Below the pieces are notes generated by a model that was given only the letters and a program-made list of their open reading frames with translations, did no database searches and was not told the DNA's origin. From assembly GCA_002897115.2 (NCBI GenBank), contig BCIH01000012.1, forward strand, positions 568,202 through 632,201: DNA of 64,000 nt, given 5' to 3'. Each line of letters starts with the position of its first letter. Positions within the stretch are counted from its first letter, which is position 1. The stretch comes from Prototheca cutis. Lineage: Eukaryota > Chlorophyta > Trebouxiophyceae > Chlorellales > Chlorellaceae. Positions 1 to 11,176 of this stretch are shown here, one piece after another. The translations under genes were made by a program, and so were the position numbers.

Positions 1-639
1 AAAAGGGCACCCCAAGTCCTTCATCGTCGTGAGCCATTCTAGCCAACAGCGGCAACCCGCCAGAACTGTCGCGGTCTGCAAGGAAAAACTGCTCCCCGCT
101 GCGAAGAAAGGACGCCCGGCAAAACCCGGGGGCGATCGAGCCCAGGACGCCGTGCAACCAGGAACCCACCAGCGGGGCCCGCGCCGCCCAGCCGATCAAC
201 GGAACCTACGTATGCAAAGGAGAGTGGGGTGCGCAAGATCTGGGTGCAGGCGGGAGGGGGGCCCGGGTTTACGGCGCATTCGCCCAGCTAAATAGTTCAA
301 ACCGCAGAAGAAAGCGTCGCTCGGGTCGGCACCGCATCGCTACCCTTCCCCAGTCCACTGGCTCCGCCCCCTCCTCCCCCAACCTGCGCATGGGACTGCT
401 CGGCGACGCAGCCGCAGTGCGGGCAGGCCATGGAAATAAAGTGCACGGGGCGCAGCTGGCCGGCCATCAGGCCCGTGCCGGGGTCAAACAGTCGGCCTAT
501 GGCATAGCGTGCGATGAGGCCTCCCATGGAGTGCCCGATGACAGATAGCTCTTCCAGCCCCGGGTGTCGAGCCACCAAGTCCAGAATCTCTTGCACCAAC
601 CGGTCCCCGCATCCATCTATCCCGTGGTACGTCTGTGCT

Positions 640-670
<31 letters not shown>

Positions 671-900
671 CATGTCGGTGAAGGGAAGGTTTGGGTGGGG
701 AGGCCATGCACCCTCCACGGCCAGGAATTGGACAGTTTCCCCAGCCCAACCAAACACCCCCCGTCAATCACAGGAGATACCTTTTTAAACTCGTTGACTT
801 CCGACACGTGGAACAGCACGTTCTCATCGTCGGAGAACACCAAGCTCAGCTCTGCAGCGATTGCCTTCCAGTTGGCCCGACTGCCAAACAGCCCGTGCAC
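1..900 (-). CDS. Putative serine esterase, DUF676 family (partial at both ends)
   Basis: Three exons on the minus strand can be joined in frame: 781-900, 384-632 and 1-205, the last running off the window. The first begins VHGLFGS, the usual start of the alpha/beta-hydrolase core in DUF676 lipase-like proteins. The second has YHGIDGCGDRL and then VIGHSMGGLIARYAIG, whose GHSMGG is the nucleophile elbow with the catalytic serine, and ends near FISMACPHCG. The third has the family's C-terminal run SGEQFFLADRD and PLLARM. All three joins keep phase and use GT-AG sites. The intron at 633-780 holds a long C tract followed by A's before its 3' splice site. The 5' exon(s) upstream of 900 (perhaps LIIASLCCVG, about 905-935) and the C terminus are not resolved. 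The family acts on lipids or acyl esters; the substrate here is unknown. Confidence 0.85.
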
Positions 901-3164
901 CTGCCCAACACAACACAGGGAGGCGATGATCAGCTTCCTCACAGCGGCCATCAACGATTTCCGACATATGTGTATTGACAGGCGTACCATGCATATGAGA
1001 TGCCTTGGCCGGCGAGCGGCCGGAGCTCGAGCTCCCTCATCGGCGCCAGGCAACCCTGCCGTCCAGCGCTCAGGCACGTCTCCTGGCATGGCCCTGTGGA
1101 GTCAGTCGGCGAGCCAACCAGCCGCAAACTGGTACCCGAGGTTTAGAAGACTGCAAGGGTGCTTGGGAAGCGCCCCCGGTTCACAAAAGATCCAAGGATC
1201 GCTGGATCCAGTTACCCACCAAGTCAGATTGCGTAAGCGCCCTTGCCAATCATTCCCCGCACTGGACATCCGGCTCCGCGCGATCCCAATGAAAGAACAC
1301 CCCCGCATCTGACCATAGAACATGTAATGTTGTCCAATGCTTCTCAGAGCTTTGCACAGCATTCCGGTGCTACAAACGGCTGCGGGGAGCGAGACTGCGT
1401 CGCCTGCCCGGCATTCTACTGGGCCGTCTCGTGTTCCGCAAAATTTCGTGCGGACGAAACCTTGTCTCACATGCCTTCAAAGATCCAGAGATCCGACAGC
1501 ATGTTAGGTGCCGTAACGGAGCCCTGATGGCGCCGAATTCGGATGGTTCCTCGCTCAAGCAAGGCCGCAGTGAAACCCCTTGTGAACGAACCGAGCACTC
1601 CGCAGAAGGCCACCTCAAATGGCCTTTTGTTGAGCCGGTATCTTCTCAATGCGGCAATAGATTCTCGATTGCACGGGATTTCAAAACTCCTTCAAAACCT
1701 ACTTCAGGTGTCGCTGGCAAAATGAAGCTGTAGCACCACGGGTTTCCGTTAAAGCACAGCTCCCAAGCAAATGTCCTACCATTGCGTAACCAGTTATTCT
1801 TTGCATGGTGGGACTATGGAATACGCAAATGAGACCAATCTCAAAATAGGACCGGAGTGCGGGGTGGCAGTGCTGGTTCACATGTGTGACGCTGCACTGC
1901 AGGGACAGGCGTTGCTGGCCTGTGATCCATGGCCGACGACCCGCAGTCCCACCAGCTCAGGATTGAAATCAGTTAAGACCGGCGACACTAGATAAAAACA
2001 GTACATCTGGTTTCATGGGCAGCTCTTTCACGAATGTTTGCCTTCCCTGCATAGTGGATGACCTGTACGAACCACCAGTCAGACCTGGTGAGTCCATGGA
2101 AGGAGCAGCCAATCAAATTTATGAAAGCTGTGCACACTTAAAATTGAGACAATATGCGCAATCGGGGTTTTCCAGCCTGGGAGCACCGTTCTCCAGGAGT
2201 CCGTCTCCCGCGCCAACTGCGCATCTCCGGATCCATTGAAATCTCCCGGACTGCGGCCGGGGNCACACTCGTGCGGCTTGTCCTGCAGCTGCGAACGCAT
2301 GAAACCCTACACAACGCGCCGAAGGAAACTCGATCGTGGCAATTAGATAACCTTAACGTATGATACCTTTGAAACAAGCCCTGGCGCCCGAGAGCACTGC
2401 CTATGAATCGAGGATGGGGTGAAAGGGAACATGCGAATCATGGCGAATCATGCTCAGCACTGCAGGCCCACAGCGGACCGCGNGTATCGGCCAGATGGGG
2501 GCGGGCACAGAGCCGGATCTACCGAATANTCTTTAAAATATAGATGACATACGTTTCAATTATATTTGGAAAACGATGCGCAACTGAGGGGTTCCCTTGC
2601 CGAGTAGTTCCCCGGTGGCGCCATGGGCCACCTGAGTATTGCTTGTCTTCTGCTGGCCATCGTGGTCCANAGCGCGGTAAATTGGCGTTGATATTTATCT
2701 TGTAGTTTTGTGGGTCGTGGAAGGAGCGGTCCATTGTTGGCGGACCCAAACACCGGAACNCAGCAGTGCAATACCATTCCCTCTCGTGCAGCATGCGGCA
2801 TGCTCGTCGACNTTCTTCTCTCTCCCGACAGCACGGTGAGAAGCACACATGCGGTGAAAATCTGACGTCTCGCGCCCCCGTCACATGTTCTGCTGCGGTT
2901 TTGCTAGGGTGCATCCTTACTGGCCGCCCCGCACACCGCCGAACAGCCTCCCGGAACGTGCCTCATAACGCAGGAGCGGCACCAAGCTGGTCTGGCTGAC
3001 GCCCGGAAGCGCGACGCCCCTGTGCCAGTGAGTCCCTTGACTAGAGGACACGGAATTTCGGGATTGTATTGAGGTTATGGGTCGTCAAGCCGCAGGAGGC
3101 ACTGTTCTAGTGCACCTATATGTTGTGCGACCGGGTTCCACTGTGGTGACGCCTGTGTTTGCAG
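901..3164. other. Region without a recognisable gene
   Basis: Short overlapping ORFs occur on both strands but none has a recognisable domain or convincing splice-joined continuation. The region should contain the promoter and first exon(s) of the leftward esterase and, toward 2800-3160, the unresolved 5' exons of the cell-wall protein, including its expected signal peptide. Several single Ns (2263, 2483, 2529, 2690, 2760, 2812) weaken ORF reading. No tRNA or rRNA seen. Confidence 0.4.
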
Positions 3165-5426
3165 GGAAAAGGGGTTTGCCAAGGCTGGGGGCATCAAGTC
3201 TGCCAGCATTGCTGACCTGAAGACAGGAATGGCTGCTTACAACCTGCCGAGCGGCATGCTGTGCACCTCGTCAGGCTGCCAAGCGCTCGTCGCCGTCGAA
3301 TGCGTCCGCAAGGGCCAAGCGGCCTGCACGGCTGATGCCTTGAATAACGTTGGCAGGAGCAACATTGGCTGGGCCAACTTTGGCACAGGCAACGTTGGCT
3401 ACAAGAACATCGGTGCGTGCGAGGTGGACGACTGATCATGTGGGGCGCTCATGCTGGATTGTCCGTCGTGGGACCTTGTGTCGTGCGATCTATCGCGACA
3501 CTACCTGTAGTAAAACCCGCGTGTGTGTTCACCTCCGCAAAAGACCACCCTGACGAGTTGCCAACACCCCCTATCACACCGCAGGCAACAACAATGTCGG
3601 TAACAAGAACTGGGGCAACGGGAACAGGGGCTCTGGCACCATTTGCAATGGCGCCAAGGGCCTGTCCCCACCCTGCCCCACCCAGTCTCTGGTGACGTCC
3701 GACACGATNGATGTCGGTGTCCCCAGCCCGTCCCCTCCCCCCATCCGCAAGACCCCTCCACCTCCGGCGGCAAACCCTCAGATCCAGCTGCAGAGTGCCA
3801 TGTGCGGTCGAGTGGCTTCCAAGACCGTGGAGTGTGTGTCCATGCTCCGCTTCTCCTCCGCGCTGTCCCAGGGCACAGTCGTCACGGTGGCCTACAGCCT
3901 TGGGGGCAAGGTTGTCACCAGCACCTCCAAGCCGACCACGACGACGCACCGGGCTGTGTCACTGTTTTCTGGGGTCACCACGACCACGGGCACAGCAATG
4001 GCCAAATATGTGGCTGTGAGCGGGACCACTGTCNGGTCAAACCTGTTGACCGTGCGGCCCTACCCCGTCGCACTGGCCTCTGCCGCCTGTTCCGGGCCCG
4101 CCGCTGGCAAAGTGACCTGCCGCGCCGCCGTCAAACTGACATCTGTGTCCAGTTCCGGCACGGGCGTCAAGGTGGCTTACACGCTGGGAAGCAAGACGTT
4201 TGTCGACCGCTGGACCACTTCCACGTCGACCACAACCCACACCGCCGTGTTTACCGGNGCCACAACGACCAAGGGCTGGGCGCAGGCCAGCATCATCGGG
4301 AAAAACTCGGGCTGGACATTCAGGTCTGCCCCAATCGTCATCAGCACCGTCCCGCTGTTCCCGCCGCCGCCGCGCAGCCCCCCGCCACCCAAAAAGGTGC
4401 CTCCACCACCACAGGTCAGCCCATCTCCCACCAGGAGGCCGCCGCCNNNNNNNNNNNNNNNNNNNNNNNNNNNNNNNNNNNNNNNNNNNNNNNNNNNNNN
4501 NNNNNNNNNNNNNNNNNNNNNNNNNNNNNNNNNNNNNNNNNNNNNNNNNNNNNNNNNNNNNNNNNNNNNNNNNNNNNNNNNNNNNNNNNNNNNNNNNNNN
4601 NNNNNNNNNNNNNNNNNNNNNNNNNNNNNNNNNNNNNNNNNNNNNNNNNNNNNNNNNNNNNNNNNNNNNNNNNNNNNNNNNNNNNNNNNNNNNNNNNNNN
4701 NNNNNNNNNNNNNNNNNNNNNNNNNNNNNNNNNNNNNNNNNNNNNNNNNNNNNNNNNNNNNNNNNNNNNNNNNNNNNNNNNNNNNNNNNNNNNNNNNNNN
4801 NNNNNNNNNNNNNNNNNNNNNNNNNNNNNNNNNNNNNNNNNNNNNNNNNNNNNNNNNNNNNNNNNNNNNNNNNNCCCGAGAGCCCCCCCCCGCCCGAGTC
4901 GCCTCCTCCTCCTGAATCACCGCCTCCTCCTCCTGAGTCGCCACCTCCGCCTGAGTCACCGCCGCCGCCGCCTGAGTCGCCGCCGCCTCCTGAATTGCCT
5001 CCTCCTCCTGAGTCACCACCGCCTCCTCCCGAGAGTCCACCAACCCCCGAGAGCCCACCTCCACCGCCAGAGTCACCACCGCCACCCGTGTCGCCGCCGC
5101 CTCCTCCGGCTGGTACGATCACCATAAATTCTGCTACAGTCAGTACAGACGATGATTCAAGTTATGGCATCATCACCATTGATGCGTCCTTCGATCCCTT
5201 CCCTGGGGACACGACCAAGATCCAATTTGGCCTCCTGTCTGATCTTTCGGGTGACTACCNAACGATCGAAACAACTTCATCGAGCCCTGCGACGCTGACA
5301 TATGTCCTTCCGGATTCCTGCAGCGACATAGAAGAAGATGGCTCCTTTTATGCTATCGTGGGATACACGGATACATACGGAAACCTCGTCGAAGCCAAGC
5401 AGACGCCGGCGTACGATTGCTCGTGA
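3165..5426 (+). CDS. Hydroxyproline-rich cell-wall glycoprotein (extensin/pherophorin-like), 5' end unresolved
   Basis: An exon opens at about 3165 after a TTTGCAG acceptor and ends at about 3410 (GT donor). A second exon runs from about 3582 to the stop at 5426. The N-terminal part has a run of Asn/Gly repeats (NVGRSNIGWANFGTGNVG) that continues across the intron as NNNVGNKNWGNGNRGSG. Then come two similar Thr/Ser-rich domains of about 90 residues, each with paired cysteines, near 3780-4070 and 4070-4345. A proline-rich stalk follows: PPPPRSPPPP, a 428-base N-gap at 4447-4874, then many (S)PPPPE units up to SPPPPPAG. A final beta-rich domain of about 105 residues ends in YDCS. Such layouts belong to algal wall or matrix proteins whose SPPPP motifs are hydroxylated and glycosylated. 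A signal peptide is expected upstream but was not found. The gap makes the stalk length unknown. Confidence 0.75.
4375..5111 (+). repeat. SPPPPE-type proline repeat with assembly gap
   Basis: The stalk of the cell-wall gene is a degenerate repeat of 12-15 bases coding PESPPPP / PESPPPPP. It is visible from 4875 to 5111 and again before the gap at 4375-4446. Ns at 4447-4874 (428 bases) fall inside the repeat, so assembly probably failed there. The opposite strand reads as a glycine-rich open frame, which is only a shadow. Confidence 0.9.
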
Positions 5427-6200
5427 TCAATGGCTCATGTCACCACGATCTGTGAACGGCCTGTCTGCACCCTTTCACTGTGGGGCCCCTGCTGCCCGAG
5501 CCGGAGCAGGTTTCGTCGTGAACGGAATGTGGCGTTCAGCACGTTCTTTGACGCAATGGCCCTGTGCCAAACATCGTTTTCTCATGCTGGCCCCGTGCGC
5601 TCCTCATCAGTGCATACCTTGTCACTGCTCTCCACTCTTATCCATTCACACCAGTCAGCCTCCATGCAGTGACCGGCTCTTCCTTCCCACAGGAAACAGG
5701 GCTATCTGATTTAAACCCCAGTGAGGGGCCCCTGGTTATGATGGGCCATGTGAACAACCGCTCCCAAATGTTTACCAGTGCGACACAATGTGCAAGGCCT
5801 TGCCCATTCACAGCGAACAGCCAGGGTTGGGATGCATTGCAGTGGAGGAGTGCCTTCCGTTATGCGGGCAAGGCANGGCTCTGGGACCTGCACCGGTGTC
5901 CAGCGCAGGCTCACACACCTGGGAGAGCATTGGAAAATCGCATTATTCACGCTCCTTTTTTTCACGTTCCAGCTACGATATCCTGAAAAATGTATGTTTC
6001 AGGAACCCCCTGTCCATCCAGTGGCAGGGCTGCCGGNGAACTCGTAGCCCGATCGGGAAGAAAGCGCGCACATTATTTCCGCAGCCAGCCGGCCGTGGCG
6101 GGATTGAAAGGCTTCGAGGTCCCTGCACGCACCCTCTTTCTCCTCGCGACTGGAGGCATTCCCCTGGAACCCCTGCCAGTCACCCTGTGATTCGGAGAAG
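5427..6200. other. Intergenic; RPS14 upstream region
   Basis: No gene seen. The last 80 bases before the RPS14 start hold a pyrimidine-rich stretch (CCCTCTTTCTCCTC near 6130) of the kind often found at the transcription start of ribosomal-protein genes. The function is inferred, not shown. Confidence 0.35.
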
Positions 6201-7035
<835 letters not shown>

Positions 7036-7539
7036 TCGCTGCCTTGGGATCATGTCTGTTCATGTAACAGGCGTGCTGCAATGGTGAGGACAGGGTAGGC
7101 TGGGCCTAGCTGACAACAGATGAGTGGAGGGGGTGTTCAGCAGGAGACGCCACTGCTGCTGGGGGTTACCCAGCGTGCACAGACTCAGGCCGCCGGTCCA
7201 TCCTGGCTGGCCAAACCCACTCATATTCTTCTCTCCTTGTACCTTAAGTGGGGGGTTACAGCAAGGCAGTGATCGAGCAAAACACCTTCAACGGGGTTGC
7301 CCATGAATCGCAGGGATAGGCACTGTGACGTGGCGTGGCGGCCGCCGTCGCAGCGAGAATGAAAGAGAGGTCAGGGACAGATACATGTCATGGGCAAGGC
7401 CCTTGCAGGGGTGGCAGCAACGGAAACAAGTTGGCAGCAACGGAAACAAGTTGGCCAGAAAAGAGCAAAGGAATGTGTCTTTGTGCATAGAGACGAGGGT
7501 GTTACTACGACGGTAAAACTATGCATCCCCAGCCACACC
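7036..7539. other. Intergenic between convergent RPS14 and HDAC genes
   Basis: Holds the 3' untranslated regions of two convergent genes. The only structure seen is a perfect 20-base tandem duplication (GGCAGCAACGGAAACAAGTT type) at about 7412-7451. No coding potential recognised. Confidence 0.5.
7412..7451. repeat. Perfect 20-bp tandem duplication
   Basis: Two adjacent identical copies of a 20-base unit (TGGCAGCAACGGAAACAAGT) in the spacer between RPS14 and HDAC. Confidence 0.9.
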
Positions 7540-10320
7540 TCAGAGGCGGAGAGAAAGACCCGACGCTGAGGCAAACGGTCCTGGTGTCAGGACGCCCCGN
7601 GCACGCTTGGTCGGCGGAGAGTCCCCGCCGTCGTCTGTGACACANCTGTCGGCCCAGGGCGTCGTGGCGGCGACATCGGCATCGAGTGCCGGAGTCAGCG
7701 CCCCGTCCAGGGTTGCTGAGAGCGCAATGGGCGTCGGACCTGGTCTGGGACCCCTCNGGCCTGTCCAGTGCACCGCGTCGTCAGCCGNGTCACCGCAGCT
7801 GGCGCCTTTGGCTTCGCTTCCATACTCGTCGTCCGAGCTCGTCACGTCGCCTTCAGAAAGCGAGTCGGCGCGGCAGCAGACGCTGGGCGGGCAGGAAGCC
7901 GGCCGGCGGCCCCAGGCGTGGGCTGAAATCTGCTCCCCCAGGCCGCACCCCACCGCGCCTCGCAGCAGCACGGCGTCCAGGCCAGCCATGCACGCCCAAT
8001 AGGGTGCATGCGCCGCGGCCGTCTCGGCGATGGCCCGCCAAATCTCATGACGCACGACACGAGCCTTGTGCCGCTGCACCGCCGGCGTCGCCGGGTGCCA
8101 GGTGGGTATCGATCGTGTGTCATTGAAGTGGCGGTTGTCGTGGTCACAGCGTCCGAGGGAGAGCTTGGCGCTCCCTGGAAGCGTCGGCATTGCCGTCGAC
8201 GCCTCGCCAAAGCCACCAAATCCAGGGACGTTGGCGCCGGCGGCGACGCCCATGCCAGGCACCAGCCCTCCGCCGGCGCAGCTGTGCTCGCCCATCAAGG
8301 CGCGGACGCAGGCTTCGGTGCAGGCCGCGACGGCGGCCAGGTTGTACCCGCCNTCCAGCACGGCAGCGCAGGGCGCAACCGAGGCCATCAGTCTCGTCAG
8401 CCGCGCGTAGAGCCCGGGGGTCAAGTGGCAGCCACCGATGGGGTCGCCTGCAGCCGCGTCGAATCCGGCCGACAAGACGATGAGGTCTGGCGCAAACTCG
8501 GCGGCGATGGGGAGGATGATCGTGGCCGCCGCGGCCTCGTACTCTGCGTCGGTCAAGCCGCTGCAGGGCCAGGCGATGTTCACCGTCGAGCCCAGTCCAG
8601 GCCCCTCGCCCACCTCGCGAGCTGCACCCGTCCCGGGGTAAAAGCTCCCGCCCTCGTGGCGGTGCAGCGACACATACAACACGCTGCCATCGCGCCAAAA
8701 CACTTCTTGCGTGCCGTTGCCGTGGTGCACGTCCCAGTCCAAGACCAGGACCCGCGCCGCCCCGGCGGCCTGCGCTGCGCGAGCTGCCACGGCCGCGTTG
8801 TTGAAGAAGCAAAAGCCCTGCGCAGACCCCGATTCGGCATGGTGGCCGGGAGGGCGGACGATGGCCATGCCCGCCCGTGCCTCGCCACGGGCCACCGCAG
8901 ACGCCACGTCGGCCGCCGCGCCCGCGCCCAGCCGCGCAGCCGCCGCGGTCGCCGCGCACGCGTACGTGTCAGAAGGCAGTCGCATCGGCGGCGACGGTGT
9001 GACGGGGGGTGGGGCAGTTGCTGCATCAACATCGGCGGCATTGTCGTGAGACTCTGCCGTCGTGTCGCGAGCCTGACTGAGATCCAGGGCTCCAGACGAG
9101 CCGTCCGAGGAGGCACCGGATGGTCCCTCTCCGAGACCACCCTTTTCAGCACCAGCGCCCGCCTGCTTGGCCCGTGCGGCATGCCAGCTCGACAGGTCCT
9201 GGATGCCGGAGACCAGCGCTCTCGAATGCACGCGCTCCAACTCCTCGTCAGTCGCCGCCCGCGACGGCAGGCGCACGCATCGGCCTGCGGTCGGAGGCAC
9301 CATTGGAATTGATCTCGGATCAATCGCTGTNCTCATGGATTCGTGAACAGGACAACCTGCAGCCGACCCTTTCCACCACACACAAAGACTCTCTTCCAAA
9401 ACCTTGAAACGAAATCCAAAAAAGCTTCCAATACCTGTGAGCTGCGAAGAACAGAGGCGGGCCCAGGCGGCGCGGATGCGGTCGGGACGTTCCGGGTGCA
9501 CGCCGCTCGACGGCGGCCCCGGCTCCTCATGCAGNAGCATGGCCTCGTCGTAGGCCACCACCACCGGCGGCGTAGACGTCGCAGGGCATNCGGCCCGANG
9601 CGCCACGGCCTCAGCCAGCGTCATGCCCGAACAGCTGTCTGGGCCGTGCCCGGGGTCAAACAGCGCGGGCGTCAAGCCCAGCGCGTAGCCGCAGTCGGGG
9701 CACACATCGCTCCACAGCGGTGCGGTGCAGTTTGTGCAGTAGCCAAACGACCCGGGACCCTCATCGTCCTCGTCGTCGTCGCCGCAATTGTCCCCGGCTT
9801 CGGCCTGCTCCCAGTCGTAGTCGGCGTCACCGCCGTAACTGACCGCGGCCGCCTCGTCGTCCCACTCAGAGCCGGTGGCTGCGGCGCCCAGATATGCAGC
9901 CGGGTCGCTGGGAAAGAAAGCGCGGGGCGTCGGTGCGACACTGGCGTTGCCTGCACCAGCAGGCCTGCCCTTGGCGCAGCTCACGCCGAAATCGTCCACA
10001 AAGCCAGCACTGCAGCTCAGCGGCTCACCGGAAGGCTCCGCCTCCACCTCGCTGCACAGCGAAGGCTGTTCCGACAGCGTCGCACGGGGGGACAGGCTGC
10101 CCGGCAAGGAAGTCATCGCCGCACCGCCGGTTGTACCGGCCTCTGCACAGCGCGCGCTCCCGGCATACCGTTCCCCCGCCGCCTCCTCGCCAAGTGCCAT
10201 GCCGTTTGTTAAAAGGGGAGGCCAGCCGCGCGAAATATTCAAGCTGTCTGCAGGGATGGAAGGGCGCAAAAGCATTTCAGCGACCATGCACGCACACAAT
10301 AGGGGCGCCACACTGGTCAT
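7540..10320 (-). CDS. Class II histone deacetylase with N-terminal zinc ribbon
   Basis: The open frame spans 926 codons but includes a probable 78-base in-frame intron at 9357-9434 (GT donor, CTGCAG acceptor), so the spliced protein is about 900 residues. Roughly residues 190-215 form a CxxC...CPDCG zinc ribbon. The deacetylase domain covers about 250-690. Motifs include VHPERPDRIRAAW, RPPGHHAESGSAQGFCFFNN (His-His charge relay), DWDVHHGNGTQEVFW and LSAGFDAAAGDP, which carry the Zn-binding Asp/His residues, and GGYNL near the end. The GHHAE...GFCFFNN form is that of class II enzymes such as plant HDA5/15/18. It removes acetyl groups from lysines of histones or other proteins. A Gly/Ser/Ala-rich insert lies within the domain and a low-complexity tail follows it. 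The start at 10320 could instead be the Met at about 10201 (MALGEEAAG). Confidence 0.95.
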   Translation of the reverse strand: MTSVAPLLCACMVAEMLLRPSIPADSLNISRGWPPLLTNGMALGEEAAGERYAGSARCAEAGTTGGAAMTSLPGSLSPRATLSEQPSLCSEVEAEPSGEPLSCSAGFVDDFGVSCAKGRPAGAGNASVAPTPRAFFPSDPAAYLGAAATGSEWDDEAAAVSYGGDADYDWEQAEAGDNCGDDDEDDEGPGSFGYCTNCTAPLWSDVCPDCGYALGLTPALFDPGHGPDSCSGMTLAEAVAXRAXCPATSTPPVVVAYDEAMXLHEEPGPPSSGVHPERPDRIRAAWARLCSSQLTGIGSFFGFRFKVLEESLCVWWKGSAAGCPVHESMXTAIDPRSIPMVPPTAGRCVRLPSRAATDEELERVHSRALVSGIQDLSSWHAARAKQAGAGAEKGGLGEGPSGASSDGSSGALDLSQARDTTAESHDNAADVDAATAPPPVTPSPPMRLPSDTYACAATAAAARLGAGAAADVASAVARGEARAGMAIVRPPGHHAESGSAQGFCFFNNAAVAARAAQAAGAARVLVLDWDVHHGNGTQEVFWRDGSVLYVSLHRHEGGSFYPGTGAAREVGEGPGLGSTVNIAWPCSGLTDAEYEAAAATIILPIAAEFAPDLIVLSAGFDAAAGDPIGGCHLTPGLYARLTRLMASVAPCAAVLXGGYNLAAVAACTEACVRALMGEHSCAGGGLVPGMGVAAGANVPGFGGFGEASTAMPTLPGSAKLSLGRCDHDNRHFNDTRSIPTWHPATPAVQRHKARVVRHEIWRAIAETAAAHAPYWACMAGLDAVLLRGAVGCGLGEQISAHAWGRRPASCPPSVCCRADSLSEGDVTSSDDEYGSEAKGASCGDXADDAVHWTGXRGPRPGPTPIALSATLDGALTPALDADVAATTPWADXCVTDDGGDSPPTKRXRGVLTPGPFASASGLSLRL

Positions 10321-11176
10321 GAGCAGCGTCTCGTCAAGCCCATCAGAATGAGATCTTCTCCCAATAGCCCAGGCGTACTGAAACTATACCAATGCATGCT
10401 TTAATTGAGAATTGAGTCAAAGCAAGGAATCAACTGCAACAATACTCCAAGCATCCTGGAAAACCAGCTCACCCCTGTCTCCTCTGGGCAACAAGGGGCA
10501 GGCGAGCTGCTCCGGCTCCCGGGCTGGCCGAAGAGTCTAGCGAAATCCCGCAGCTTCCCGGAAGTCAAGCAGGTCCCAGGAGCCACACGAGCCGCTCCGC
10601 GTCCGCGGAAAGACTATGCAGGTTCTGAACAATGGGGGAAAGCCTAGCAAGGTCGCTCGGAAGGCCCCAGCAGGGAGATTGGCGCTTCCGAGCAAAAGGA
10701 TCTTCGCGCGCTGGGCCCAGTCCAGCCTCGCGCGCCGCGTTTCCTGGCCCTCAAACGCTTCTGTAAATCTATTCGCACCCTCTGGCGCGCTCCTGGCGGT
10801 TCTTACACTCCCTCGACGTGCCCCGTCACAGCCCGCGAGGGAGAATCACGCGAAGTGATATCCGGGGTCGAAAGCACGCTCGCGCGGGTGCCAGCAACGT
10901 TGCTCAAGCGGGTCCACTGCAACGCCACCAACACAACAGGTTTTCCCTGCCCACAAAAACAAGCAGCAAGGGTGTACAATTCTGCACCCTTGGCCCTCAC
11001 AAGCGTTGCCGTTTCAGCTCGAAATCATCGCCTGCACTTGTGTTGCGGTGGAATGATGGGGGGGTCAGGCGCGTTTGAACGCTAACAATAGGGCAACTGC
11101 ATGCTGAAGCAGCCAATGCACATCAGNCAGGCAGGAGTGTCTTTCACGAACGTGCACGAGGGTTTTTATTCTTGAA
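10321..11176. other. Intergenic; HDAC upstream region and SET-gene 3' flank
   Basis: No credible gene. The stretch would hold the HDAC promoter (10321 onward) and the 3' untranslated region of the SET gene (near 11100-11176). The many short ORFs lack recognisable domains. Confidence 0.4.

Noticed and set aside
4037..5125. Glycine-rich minus-strand frame opposite the proline-rich stalk
   Set aside because: Reverse complement of CCN-rich repeats always gives GGN; the plus strand has flanking folded domains and a proper stop.
8008..9312. 434-codon plus-strand frame opposite the HDAC
   Set aside because: Arg/Ala-rich shadow of the strongly supported deacetylase exon.
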